Assembly (NCBI RefSeq): GCF_000165425.1
Contig: NW_001799177.1
Coordinates: 124,001 to 188,000 of the forward strand
Source: Paramecium tetraurelia
Lineage: Eukaryota; Ciliophora; Oligohymenophorea; Peniculida; Parameciidae
DNA: 64,000 nt
Direction of reading: 5' to 3'
The notes under the pieces are model-generated. The model worked only from the letters and a program-made list of their open reading frames with translations. It was not told the DNA's origin and did not search any database. This document shows, one piece after another, positions 34,884 through 48,432 of the stretch (positions within the stretch are counted from its first letter, which is position 1; each line of letters starts with the position of its first letter). Made by a program: the position numbers and the translations under genes.

Positions 34884-35880
34884 AATCTCAACTGGTTATG
34901 TTGTATATTGTAATTGAGGCTATAAAACCAAAGGTTATTGTCTCAAAGGGGATGTAACCTAAATTGAATAATATTTAAAATTTACTTATGGGAATTATTA
35001 GACTTACTAAATAGTTTATTATGGTTGTATTTGTAAAACAGATTATTGCATTGGAACACTTTATTATAATATTGGCTAAGTTTAAACTAGCATCGTTTAT
35101 TTTTATTATGTTGGTTGCAAAACTACTTAAGGTTATTGAACTATTTGTTTTTATCTAATGGGTGATAATCCATCTTATTATGGGAATTTAGCATTTGTGA
35201 ATATTTATTATTATTACATGGTTGGCGAAGAGATTATCTCTTGCTGTATTCCCTACATTACAACTATTGGTTGGGCAACTTAGGTTACTTATTAAGATTA
35301 AGCAACGACAAAATTTGGTTATTAAGTCATTATTTAAACTGGCTAAGTAGTTGTATATTGTGGCTATTAGGCTGCTAATTATACATGTTGACCAATCAAA
35401 TGAGGTTATTAAACTTAAATGTGTTTTTGTGAATAGGTTTCAGCCTTTTGAGTAGGTTGGACCATGATAAATTATTATAATGGTTACATTTCTTATACTT
35501 ACACAACTTATTATTAAATGATAGGCTAGATAACTTAGGGTTGGGCTGCTACTAGTTATTTTTAGACAGGTTAAACAGCCATATATGATTCGTTAGGTCT
35601 TAACGGTTTTGGAGTTCCAAATTATACTCCTTATAGAATAACAGGTGCAGGTTCTTCTTAGATGATGAGAGGCTGCCTAGCACTTAAACATTATGTTAAA
35701 ATTGGTTATTTTGCAACCTAAATTTAGATGAAAAAATACTTGAACAGGTTCACAAGTTACGAATTTTGGCAAAATAATACTCTATACTGAACTAACGGGA
35801 TAAACTATTTATTATGGACTTCTTGGCATTAATCGTATGAAATTTTCACTTCGAGGTTTAAAAAAACTATCAGGTGATTA
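34884..35880 (+). pseudogene. Cys/Tyr/Gly-rich repetitive protein gene with five in-frame TGA codons
   Basis: One plus-strand frame gives a coherent extracellular-looking protein for about 280 codons (STGYVVYCN, VYYGCICKTDYCIG, TGQVVVYCGYQAANYTC, GLNGFGVPNYTPYRITGAG). It is crossed by TGA at 34915, 35137, 35389, 35401 and 35449, all in the same frame, with no shift between them. Internal similarity (GY-TGA-TIC against GYQTQMC) puts glutamine at these places, as if TAA had become TGA. A frame change near 35740 leads to more of the same style (GKIILYTELTGQTIYYG). The start is not found. The opposite strand is also largely open here, so the coding strand is an inference. Probably a decayed gene. 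Confidence 0.5.
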
Positions 35881-37482
35881 AATTCGAGGAGTGTTCTTGC
35901 TTCTACTTAAATCTTATGGGAAATATATCTATTATTCTGAAGTTGGTTTCTTCTTTTTTGTAAATTCTTCTGGGTCACATGGTTTTTCTTCAGGATTTTC
36001 AGGCTTCTTCTTTTTAGTGAATTCTTCTGCATCACAAGGTATCCCTTCTGGATCCTAGGGTTTTTTCTTTTTAGAGAATTCTTCTGGATCACAAGGTTTT
36101 TCCTCTGGATCTTCTGGATCTTATGGTTTCTTCTTTTTTGTGAATTCCTCTGGATCACAGGGTTTCTCTTCTGGTTCTTCTGGTCCTTCAGGTTTCTTTT
36201 TTTTTGTAAACTCATCCGGATCACATGGAGCATTTGTCAAATCTTCTGGTTATTTTTTCTTAGGTTTTTCTATACATTCAGCTTCACAAACAGCGAAATT
36301 CAAATCCTATTTTGGTTTCTCCTATTCAACATCATCACATTTATTTTTGTTGATTTCTTCATCATCACACTTTTATTTATTTAATTCCTCATCATCACAC
36401 TTTTAAGGTTTTCCTTCTTTGCCTCTAAATCCATACCCATACATTAAAAAGGATTTCTATTTAATTGTAATTTTGGCTGATAATTGATATTAAGCCTTTA
36501 ATTCTGCCATGGCCTTCATCTATAATTCCCAACTTGCCATTCCTCCACCTGCAGCAGCTGCTTCATCTTATCTCCTTTAGGCAGCAGCCATGGCAGCTTC
36601 ACATGCCAATTAAACTTTACCAGCTGAACTATTAAATTGTTTTTCCTAATTTCTAATTAATTTATAATAACCTTTAAGGAAGCATCTGAAAAATTATATT
36701 TATTTAGCATCAATCCTCCACCAAGTTTAGCATGATCAGCTTATAAATTGTAACCACCGTACTTATACAACTATAATATTGATTAATATATATAAATACT
36801 CCATATGCATCCTCGTAGGATTCCCCCTCCATTCCACCTTAACCATTCATCATTTCATACTCAGCAACAGCGTCAGACTAGTTATATAGAATGATATATA
36901 CTTATCCGTTATCTCCAGATTGTTAGACTTCATGAAATGTTGTTATCGTTTTTGTTACTATTGTTTGGGTTTGATAGCTCGTTTATTAAGAGCTCTATCT
37001 TAAGAATCAAGAAATACCGAGGATGATTAAGCATGTTGCTGCTATTGACTTTGGGTCTGCATTTCACTTCCTTAGGTGCTATCTTACTCCATCTCCGAAT
37101 CTTATCTCATCGATTAAATCTGATTTTAATATTATAATAGCACTATATACATTTCCATTTGATCTTTTAGATTAGCTATTTTATTCAGTGGAACAACCAA
37201 ACTTCATGCCTTCCTGTTCTTGTTTTCTTTCGTATATAATCTAAGAATTTAGGACTAATTTTACATTTTTCTCAATTCCACCTCCATTACTCTAATCTTG
37301 TTATGGGTAATAATTCCCTTCACTTTCCTTAACTTATGTTTCCATTTACTAAAATTCTTACTAAAAATTAATATCCTAAATTTTACTTAAAGCTTGCTTT
37401 GATTATTTTAGAATTGAAAGTTTTGTGAAGAACTTCCAATTTATGATGAAGTTTGCTAGCTTAGATTTGTAATTTAACTCAT
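35440..37482 (-). CDS. Protein with CDPEEFTKKKKP repeats
   Basis: At least six introns of 23-31 nt are removed. The N-terminus is Q/S-rich (from MSQITNLSQQTSSQIG), then glycine-rich (GGMEGESYEDAYG, YKYGGYNLQADHAKLGGG), then a helical Ala/Gln stretch (EAAMAAAQRRQDEAAAAGGG). The C-terminal part has KCDDEE units and five tandem units of CDPEEFTKKKKPQDPEDPEE type, each with one cysteine. The repeat part ends near 35930 and the frame stays open to TGA at 35440-35442, through sequence that looks antisense to the neighbouring plus-strand gene, so the true C-terminus is uncertain. It may be a cytoskeletal or cortical protein. No family recognised. Confidence 0.7.
35935..36235 (-). repeat. Five tandem ~60-bp coding repeats (CDPEEFTKKKKP)
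   Basis: Within the gene above, units near 35.97, 36.03, 36.08, 36.15 and 36.22 kb encode P-C-D-P/A-E-E/D-F-T/S-K-K-K-K/R-P followed by an acidic proline-rich spacer of variable length. The cysteine and FTKKKKP core is nearly invariant. Confidence 0.85.
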
Positions 37483-37616
37483 TAGATTTGATTAATAGTT
37501 TAATATTTTATATTTTATTCAGATTTTAATCACCCTTAAATACATAAAAATTATTAATTTTTTTATAAAAGTTTAACATTAATCATTAATATTTTTCAGA
37601 AAATTAATAATTAAAT

Positions 37617-38228
37617 TATGATGCAGGAAATTTATTAAACCGTCATTCACTGAAACTACATTTTCTACAATATCAACACTGAATTGCATATTTTTAAGTT
37701 ATTGTATTATTCCCTTAAAGATCCCCTACTAAATTCTATAAATAGCACGACAGTTGCAATAAGATATTTTCTATTTCAATCTGTATAGTGAAATAATACT
37801 CATTAATGAGAAATAAGTTCAAATAGATATTTAAGACTTACAATCTGAACCATTAAAATCATAACAGAACATTAAATTAAATTATAATTTAAATACTTTC
37901 GAAATATCAAATTCATAGGTTTGAATTAATCTAGTATATCCCATTCTTATTTTTATAATCAACTTTAAAAATTAGAATATACTTTACACACCAAAAACTA
38001 TTTGATAACTTTAAGGTATCCTTTTAGAATGTTGAAGTAAAAAAAATCAATTCTTTTACTTGGATCAAATTGGAAATTAACTCAAAAGAATCAAAAGTCG
38101 CTAACTAATTATTTTAAATATTCCTCCTAAAGAATAGGAAATGTCGATGAATCTTGTAATACACATCAGTTTATATAGCACAAATCTTATACTGATAGCT
38201 CAAGATATAAAAAGCAATAGGATAGGAT
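37617..38228 (+). pseudogene. Possible decayed gene
   Basis: Protein-like islands lie on the plus strand: NINTELHIFKLLYYSLKDP, then VQIDIQDLQSEPLKSQQNI, then KLFDNFKVSFQNVEVKK and NIPPKEQEMSMNLVIHISLY. A TGA eleven codons after the ATG at 37617 and the lack of suitable introns keep them apart. Beta-strand-like spacing near the end recalls small globular domains, but I cannot name one. Either a decayed gene or one I could not splice. Confidence 0.35.
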
Positions 38229-38405
38229 GACAGGATCATCAATTAGCAATATCAAAATACTAAAATTATTTATTTATAATTACTTTTATCAAGTATTTAG
38301 ATTAAGAAATCTATAAAACATAATGTGAATAATTAATTAAAATAATTTATTATATAAATTCCTTGTAGGAATGATAAAAATAATATATTTATTTTTGAAT
38401 ATAAT

Positions 38406-39788
38406 ATGTAATAAAAGGAAAAGTAAGAATCGAGTGATGAAGAAATAGAAGTCTAACCATAATAGTAATAATAAGTGGTAGTGAAGAAAAACACTTAATA
38501 TAACTAATAATTAATTGACAAATTAAACAAACCCCATCAATTTTGGTAAACTCAACCTATGCCCAATATAAATGAGATGGAGAAGTTGCAGCCTGGTCCC
38601 ATTCAACAAGGAGTATTGGCTGAGGTCAGAAAGGATCCACTTAATTTAATTGACAAATTTGAATGGTTTAATGTTGACTTGAGAAATGATGAATAAGCTC
38701 AATAAGTAAGAAATTTAGAATAATATTTAGGTTTACACTTTATTGAAGGAGAATTATGTTGAGGATGATGATAATATGTTTAGATTCGATTATTCAATTG
38801 AATTTTTGAGATGGGCACTATTACCCCCTGGACAATATGCCGATTGGTTGGTTGGCGTAAGAGTCAATTAGAAACTAGTTGGATTCATCACAGGTATTCC
38901 AGTAACACTCCACATTGAAAATGAACAAAACAAAGTGAAAATGACAGAAATTAATTTTCTGTGTGTCCATAAAAAAATAAGGGCTAACAGATTAGCTCCT
39001 GTCTTAATTAAAGAAATCACTAGAAGAGTACACATCAAGAATATGTGGCAAGCCGTATATACAGCAGGAATTGTTGTCCCAACTCCCATTTCTTAGACTA
39101 GATATTATCATAGAAGCTTGAATGCAAAGAAATTGATTGAAGTTGGATTCTCATCGTTATCAGCAAGATAGACAATTTCAAGATAACAAAAACTATACAA
39201 ATTACCTGAAGAACCAAAGACTCCTGGACTTAGACCAATGAAAAAGAAAGATGTGGCTTAGGTTACTAAATTATTAAATGAATATTTGAAGTAAATTAAA
39301 TCTTTCGATTTAGAAATTTCAAGTTGTATTTTAAATATACAGAAGAGGAAGTGAAGCATTGGTTTATCCCTAGAAAAGATGTGATTAGTACCTATGTAGT
39401 GGAGAAGGAATAAGGAATTGTGACAGACTTTTTGTCATTCTATAATTTACCAAGTTAAGTGATAAAGAATCCCAAATATACCCACTTGAAAGTATTTTTG
39501 ATTCTAACTTTTAAGGCTGCCTATTCCTATTACAATGTTGCAACTTAAACACCTATTGTACAGTTAATGCATGATGCATTAATCTTAGCCAAAAATGAAG
39601 GATACGATGTTTTTAATGCACTAGATATTATGGATAATGAAAAATTTTTAAAGGTATATTGATTTATCAATATTTTCAGGAAATTAATGTTTTGTCCTGG
39701 AGATGGACAATTAAATTATTATTTGTACAATTGGAAATTAGAAAGCAACATGCTTAAACCAGAAGAGATAGGAATTGTTCTTGTATGA
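38406..39788 (+). CDS. NMT: N-myristoyltransferase
   Basis: The enzyme moves myristate from myristoyl-CoA to an N-terminal glycine. Family landmarks are all present: [92 protein letters not shown], and the end [12 protein letters not shown] with the C-terminal carboxylate region. Introns of 25, 23, 24 and 26 nt are needed; the third (39492-39515) ends AAG and must be removed to give the conserved [11 protein letters not shown]. Counting these, the last exon is one base out of frame; the likely place is the A/T run near 39640, so a one-base assembly error is suspected. The N-terminus is Q-rich. A myristoylation candidate (MGQQCC) is encoded at 8.6 kb. Confidence 0.93.
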
Positions 39789-39933
39789 GTTATAAATAAA
39801 TATACATATATAAGTTAATACTTTGTTTAATAAATAGAGAGAATTCTTAAATATACCCAAAAAGATTGAAATTTCTATATTAGGATGTAATGTTCCATTT
39901 AAAATACATTAATATATTTTTGAATATAATATT

Positions 39934-41093
39934 TCACATTATAACTGTATTTTTGTTATAGATGTTACTTGTAATACCTCTATGTGGCAAGATAAAACTT
40001 TGATTTATATAGACTTCATCTTTTACCTAGACATCTTCACCACAAACAGATACGCCTTCAATCCTAACCCATTTACCTATAGTTGATGACCATCCAATAA
40101 TGGATTCATTGATCCAACTATTTGCATTGATTACTACTCCCTTTAAAAGAACACAGTTCTTCAATCTGACTCCCTCTTTAACTTGGCAATCTGGTCCAAT
40201 AATTACATTAGGTCCTATGACAGCATTAGGATCAATTTAAGCAGATGCATCAATCAGAACATTTCCTACAATGTTGTTCCCCTTTGCCAAGACATCAGGT
40301 GTGTGTGTTCTATAGCTTTCCAAGATGAGAACTGTGCCTGCCAAGTAATCTTTGGGTTATCCAACATCCTTCCAAAATCCTGGCAGAATGTATTGATATA
40401 GTTGTCCTTCCTTAGCCATAATTGGGAAGATTTCTCTTTCTATAGAGGTTGGTTTAAGCTAATAGTATTGTGATATGTGTTACAGGAATCCTATCAATCA
40501 TGCTCACATTAAATAGATAGAGTCCGGAATTGATCTTGTTACTTATGAATTCTTAGGGTTTCTCGATGAAATCCTTGATTCTGCCTGTTTCATCAGCCAA
40601 TATGACTCCATATTTTGATGGATCATCGACTTCATTGACGAATATGGTTCTATAAATATAAATATTTTAAACCCTTCATGATTATGCTATTTGTGGAATT
40701 GCAACAATTTATCAAGTGGAAATTCACAAATAATGTCACTGTTAAGAACAAAGAATAAACCATCAGGATTATCCTTGATAATATGATCTTTGGCAAGTCT
40801 GATAGGACCAGCTGTTCCCAAAGGTTCAGTTTCTTAAGAGCAGATGATCTTGACTTTATAGAGATCCTATAATTTATTGATCTATTCCTTCATGGTGTCA
40901 GGTTGATAATTGATGGCTAAAATAATTTCCTACACTCCAACTTTTACCTAAAGATTTAAGATAGATGTACTAATGCTTCGATCTGATGCATGAGAATTGG
41001 TTTATTTGCGAATTCAACAAGCGGTTTAGGACACTTAAATGTAAGAGGTCTCAATCTAGTACCATATCCTCCTACAAGAATTAATGCTTTCAT
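39934..41093 (-). CDS. GMPPB: Mannose-1-phosphate guanylyltransferase (GDP-mannose pyrophosphorylase, beta type)
   Basis: The start [18 protein letters not shown] with [14 protein letters not shown] is the nucleotide-binding signature of sugar-nucleotide transferases, of GMPPB type. It continues with [13 protein letters not shown] (metal site), the substrate loop region and a left-handed beta-helix of hexapeptide repeats ([20 protein letters not shown]), ending [11 protein letters not shown]. It makes GDP-mannose from mannose-1-phosphate and GTP for N-glycans, GPI anchors and surface glycoproteins. Two or three short introns interrupt the first half. The length, about 360 residues, is normal for the family. 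Confidence 0.93.
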
Positions 41094-41163
41094 GAGTTTA
41101 ATTAAATAATGATTTATTAATTTATCAAAACCTTAATTTGAAATGGTGAACACCCACTGATTT

Positions 41164-41740
41164 TCATGCATTAGTATCCTAGGCCATAAATCTCTGAATC
41201 TAAGGTTGTTGAATTTAAGCCAAACTCTAAGAAATTTAAAAATCAGATAATAATATGGTTTAATACTTTAAAAATTAGAACCACTCTAGAAACCAAATGG
41301 TGTTAATGACTTAATTTTAAAACTACTCCAATTTGAATAAGAATGATCAATTTCTCATATAGTCAGGAATTCTATCTCACAAAAAGTCTATCTCTATTTA
41401 GAAATGAATTATGATGATATGTTGAATTACCTCATCCATAGATGATGTCTTAAAAGGGACTAAAAAAGAAATTAAATTTTATGAATCATGATGATTATAT
41501 TTCTCAAAGGAAATCTTACTTTTTAAGGAATCAAATTATTCTTTATTAAGAATTTTATCAATATAAATTTAAAAGGATCAAAACCAATAGTTTCAGGTTG
41601 ATAACCTAATATATTGTCTTCGATAGTTTGGAATAGTTAATCTGCAAAACATAAAAGAAAGAAAGATACTCTAGTTTATTCAACAAATATTAAGAATTTT
41701 TAAACAAATTTCCAAAGTAAACATCAATTTATACATTCAT
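41164..41740 (-). CDS. Unrecognised protein, splicing unresolved
   Basis: Minus-strand frames give DQLFQTIEDNILGYQPETI and GFDPFKFILIKFLIKNNLIP, and a Q-rich end (SLAQIQQPQIQRFMAQDT) before TGA 41164-41166. At least two introns are needed between these parts. An ATG at 41740 could start the gene (MNVQIDVYFGNLFKN), but the first join does not work cleanly. No family is assigned. Confidence 0.4.
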
Positions 41741-42127
41741 TTCAATCATTCAAACTTCTAGTTACTTATGATTTAATTATGAAATCTTCGATATTTTCTA
41801 TTATATTTTATTATTTCAACATATTGAATTAAAAAAGACTATTTAATATTAAAATACTATATTTAAATATCTAAATTATTGAAGTCTTGCCTTATCATAA
41901 TTCAAATATTGAAGTAAATTGGAAGAGAAATTAAGTTCTAATGTCCGATATTTGTAATGCTAACATATGTATAATAAACCATTTTAATTTATAAATTATT
42001 GCGTTTTTTCTATATAATTTTACAGTTCTAGTTAGAATTTTTGGAATAATAATTTAATAGTCATTTATTGACATATTAATTTGTATTTTAATTTACATGT
42101 CAATAATATATTATATTAATTTTAAAG

Positions 42128-43757
<1,630 letters not shown>

Positions 43758-44004
43758 TATAGTTTCATTATAAAATTACATAAAACAAAAATTGCCATTA
43801 ATATTTGATATTTATTTCTAATAATTATATAAATACCATTCTTTTATTAAATAATCTAAAATATTAAATTTGATTGAGATTTCCAAATGAATTTTCTAAT
43901 TTACAATTTAAATATTGTGCATTGACTGTGTAAGCTATAGAAATAACCATTGTGTTTAAAGAAATAATTATATTAATTTTGCATAATTGTGAAATAGGGA
44001 ATCA

Positions 44005-45207
44005 TCAACTTGAATTCTTTGATTTGATTTCCTAAGATCTCGAAAGCAAAGTTTCTTAACTCGCCATTCCGTATTGTAGTAAAGGAGTACTGAAAAATGA
44101 AGGAATAAACGGCATACTCAATTAAGGGCTACAATAATAAATTAGGCATTAAAGTGGTTATATATTGGTTTAGTGAAAAGAATTTGGTTAAAAATTAGAC
44201 GAGAAATATTCTAATTTTTCTTTCTGAAGTTTTGCCTCTTATTCATTTTCCAATGGCTCTTCAGTTTTTACTAGATTTAACGATTCCTATGGATCTGGCA
44301 TTCTGAATTGTAATTTTCCTTATTTTTCTTGATTCTTTGATGCTTTAAAAGGCATTTAGTCTTCTTTTTAATTTTGGTCATCGAGATTGGATTTAAATTA
44401 GATGGATTAACTTTTTTGTTATATTTTGATAGTCTTAGAATTAGCTAATTTTGGAAACTTTAAAATATAATTAAATTATTACTTTCTTTAGTTTCTTGAT
44501 TTTTTTGACTTTATTTTCCTTGTGTTCCCGATAAAACGAATGAGATAATTCTTAATTTGGCTAAGGAATAACATAGTAAGGGTTGTCAATTTTCAAATAA
44601 TGCTTTCGAAGATATGAATAAAATCTATTTTTAATTATATTTTCCTATATATAAATTTGTTATAATACCGGTCTACCTTGTAACATCTTGGAGATTTTGC
44701 ACCACTTCGACCCAAAATTCTTGAATCCCTCAATAATAAGTTTGTCTTCGGCGTCTGTGAATGGCTCTTGATTGATCTCGGGATTTAACTTGTTAACAAA
44801 TCGTTCTCTAACTTGTTTGCTCGTTCTATTAGGGATATTTCTGGCTATTTCAACCCAATTATTTTAATAGATTTAAACAAAGTGCATTAATAATTAATCC
44901 TCTTTTTTTGTCCATATTTATCTTTTACTATATTCCTAATGTGAAAACAAAATTTTACATTTTGTGGTTTTATCCGTTTCCATCTTTGAGCACATTGAGA
45001 AGGATTTCTATTTTATAAAGCTGAAGCGACAGTCAACCAATTCGTGCCATACAATTTTATCGCACACCTTAGTTAATTGTCCTCTTTCTAAGACCAGGCT
45101 CTTCTGGAAGAATTCTTTGTATTTAAAGGTAGAGATTCATTTTTATCAAGACCTGCAGGATCGATTTCTTGTAAATTGCTGTTTTCAAAAGATTAGAAGT
45201 GATTCAT
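44005..45207 (-). CDS. Three-repeat MYB (R1R2R3) DNA-binding protein
   Basis: 376 residues after introns of 23, 24 and 25 nt. Three MYB/SANT repeats lie between residues ~35 and ~190: AWSQKEDNQLRCAIKLYG, IWTKKEDQLLMHFVQIYQ and PFTDAEDKLIIEGFKNFG, each followed by a recognition-helix half ending RW/RF (CAQRWKRI, VRERFVNKL, IKNRFYSYL). This is the layout of animal c-MYB and plant 3R-MYB factors, which bind AACNG sites and often control cell-cycle genes. The tail is Q/S/P-rich with no recognised domain. The last intron ends AAAG. The downstream neighbour is the convergent CDPK gene. Confidence 0.92.
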
Positions 45208-45799
45208 AAATATTATATTTAATAATAATTCAAATAACAATTCATATCATCTTCAGACAACTTAGATATATATATATATTTATATTATGCTTTACCTTTC
45301 TCTATTTGAATTATTACTGACTAATTTTTTTAAGAATCGCTAATATTGCGTGGTAATTTTAATGGATAATTTTAAATCATCGACCAAACCATTTTTTATA
45401 TAGCCAAGCCATTTCATAAATTATCATTACAAATCAAATGAATTCAATAATAATTTGATTTATTGTTTTCACTTCCTTAATGCAACTTACCAACACCCTT
45501 AATAAAATATTTATGTTTAAAGTAAAGATTAAATTCTTTATGATTAGTTTGAAAAAATGGCTAGATAAAGAAAATGTAAATTTTAAATATTTCTTCTGAC
45601 AAATATCTTATCTTCGCAATTTTTACTATAGAAGCCTACACAGACTAATTGGAGTGAAAAGTCAATTTGACCATGAATAATCCCTAATAGAGAATGTTTT
45701 ATACCAATTAATTATTTATATATATATATTATATTAATATATTGATATAGTAGTTTATTGTAATAAGAAATTATTGTTTAGATTACCGGTTTGTAAAGA
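45208..45799. other. Intergenic, nothing recognised
   Basis: AT-rich spacer with no protein-like frame and no RNA gene seen. Confidence 0.5.
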
Positions 45800-46173
45800 A
45801 TGAGACTTAAAACTAATGAAACTTTAAAAACATTTTGTCTATGTTTTATTGAGTCTTCCCCCACTTAATAGGCAGTTGTTGTATCAGAGTCTGAAAGTTA
45901 CATAAAGTACATAAATGAAATTTATCTAAATAAAAGAATCTAAATTTTATCAAATGAACATACGTCAGAGTATATATTGAATTACCTCACAATGTAGTAA
46001 ATTCATTGACTTATTCTTTGAAAGTGATTCAACAAAAGGGAATTCTTCCAAAAATGATAATAACATAATTTATTTTGTGTAAGTAGAGTGAGTTAGAATC
46101 AAGGATGCTTAATTTGGCTTATTTCTCCTTCCAGGCTGTTTTAATGTTAGGAATCATTTTTGTATTCTTCTGA
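45800..46173 (+). CDS. Small unrecognised protein
   Basis: ATG 45800 opens about 65 protein-like codons (MRLKTNETLKTFCLCFIES, then VVVSESESYIKYINEIYL). After this the reading is ambiguous. One continuation ends at TGA near 46171 in a hydrophobic segment (FSFQAVLMLGIIFVFF); another goes through LFFESDSTKGNSSKND. At least one intron is required. No family recognised. Confidence 0.4.
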
Positions 46174-46233
46174 ATCTATTATAAAATTAAATTAATAATG
46201 TGGAATTACACTCCAGCTAGTAAAATTTGTCAC

Positions 46234-48324
46234 ATGAGAACTTAAATGGAAGTACAATAATTCCTTAATTACAGGCATATGATAAACATTTGTACAGTGT
46301 TAGAAATGCTAAATCGATAGTTAAAACAACTACTCCTTATAAACCCTATTTTTTGTCAGTTTGTAGTCGATATCAAAATAAATATGAGTAAACAATAATA
46401 ATGATTCCTTATGATATAGAGAAACAATGAGATCAACAAATGCAACTCAATATTATTCGACAAGATACTTGATATTGATATTAGATAGGGGGATTTAAGT
46501 TAATCGAAAATGAAATAAAAATTCAAGTTGAGTACTAGTCGTCAATCAACCAATCGAAACAGAGGCTTGTCAATAGATCTAGAGAACAGCGTATTATGAA
46601 TAACTAATAATAGAAAATTAGTGACAGGATTCAATCGGCAAAGAGTTAATATTCCAAATAAAGATAATTAAGACACAGTTCTTAATTTGAAAGATACAGT
46701 AAGAATATCTCTCAGAATGCAAGTTAAATTCTTTACTTATAAAATAGGGAGAACATCTCATTATGATTTCAAATAGCTGCTCTTATCAAAATCTTTTGAG
46801 CATAAACTAAAGAAACCTTTACTAAGATCCTCATATGTGTCAAGTCAGAACCAGTATTCAGAACCAAGTCCATATTATTCAGAAAACCCCTAGGTTTATT
46901 TTTGATAATTTATTAACTGCTATTTCTTTAACAGATTTATTTTATAAATTATCACTTTCAAAAATATGGCTAATTATAGAGAACAACCTCTTTCCAAAGG
47001 GGATTATCACAATCGAGTTCCAAATAACAATTATCATAAAACTACAAAGCAACTCTATAATGAAGATCAAAACAATATTGAAAATTATTAGCAAAACCCT
47101 AGAAAATAACATTTCTGCTTAGAAACTGAAGATCAAGACAGAAATAATAGACAATATTATTAAGGCAATAATAAATACGATGAACCATTTTCAAACAATC
47201 CATATTACAACAGAGCTGCTTTAGATTAGGTTTGTAGCAAATCAATAATAACAATTTAAGATTAGCCAAATCGACTCTAAGACGACCATTTGAGGAACGA
47301 ATTGCAAAGGGACAACTATAATTAAATTAACTAGTAATAAGAGCCAATTTCTAAATATTATAATAATGATTAAAGAGATAGGTATTAGGAAGTCAAAAAC
47401 TACTACTACAATTAGAATCAATAGTCTAAATCTATTTTATCACCGAAATTATATTCTAGGGATATTTATGATTAGCAATAAGAATAATAAAAATAAACTT
47501 AAAACAAACAATCAATAAATTAATAATAAAAATACTAAAAAATAAATGAATGCGTTTAAGAGAATCCCTAATTTGGATAAATATAAGATAATTAATAGAG
47601 ATAATATCATTATTAAAGTTAACCAATATAATAGTAATTCTCTTATTAACAACAACCATCTAAAGAGTTTAGCTGTCAAAATGCACAACAATACGTATCA
47701 AATTCAACTAGATAATAAGTTAATAGTACAGATGAACATTAATCCCAAAGAGATGTTTAATAGTAATAATAAAGATAATGTGTTTCTTATCAAACACAAT
47801 CTCCATAAAGATTTCATTAAGATCTTCCAATTCAAAAACAATAACAATTTTAATAAAGACTATAATATCTAGAAGAATTGAAGAGCAGAATACCTAAAGA
47901 TGAAATATTCTATTAATAAGTTGATAAAAGAATGCCTCAAACATAATAATAGTACCGTTAAGAACAAAATGAGAGAATTAACAAAATCAATCCAATTGCA
48001 GCTGTAAGTAGAATGTAGAGACCAAATGATATTGATTAGGATACATATCATAATTCCTAGGGCCAATATCAACAATATTAATATTAGTAAAGAGAAGACT
48101 ATTTAATATAATCGAATAGGAATAATCCTAATTAGTATCTTAACTTGTATATGTCTAATAAATATGATGATCAAGGCTCATATTAATAGAGAAATAACTA
48201 ACATAAAAGGACTCGAACACCAAATCGTTATAGTGAAGACAGTTATGAAAGAGAAAGATAATAGTTTATATAGTAAACTTCTCATATTAAAACAAATTCT
48301 TAAACTATCAATAAAAGAAAATGA
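46234..48324 (+). CDS. Q/N-rich low-complexity protein
   Basis: The N-terminal exons read MEAYDKHLYSVRNAKSIV and TTTPYKPYF, a short conserved-looking block, followed by pieces in 46.45-46.9 kb (SREQRIMNNQQQKISDRI). The last exon is open from about 46.96 kb to TGA 48322-48324, about 450 codons, and is dominated by Gln, Asn, Tyr, Arg and Ser, with Gln mostly TAA/TAG. Composition is that of a prion-like, intrinsically disordered protein of the kind found in RNA granules. Short Arg-rich segments (HKRTRTPNRYSEDSYERE) could bind RNA. There is no folded domain I know. Joins in the first 700 bases are uncertain. Confidence 0.65.
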
Positions 48325-48432
48325 ATAACTACATTTATATCATATAAAAATTAACATTATAAATATTACAATGGCTTTATTACTTAAAATGTAAAAATGA
48401 AAGTTTTCTGAATTATAAGAAACTAAAAATAT

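Noticed and set aside
36140-36406. Plus-strand open frame rich in Ser, Gly and Phe
   Set aside because: It is the antisense of the CDPEEF repeats and moves in step with them.
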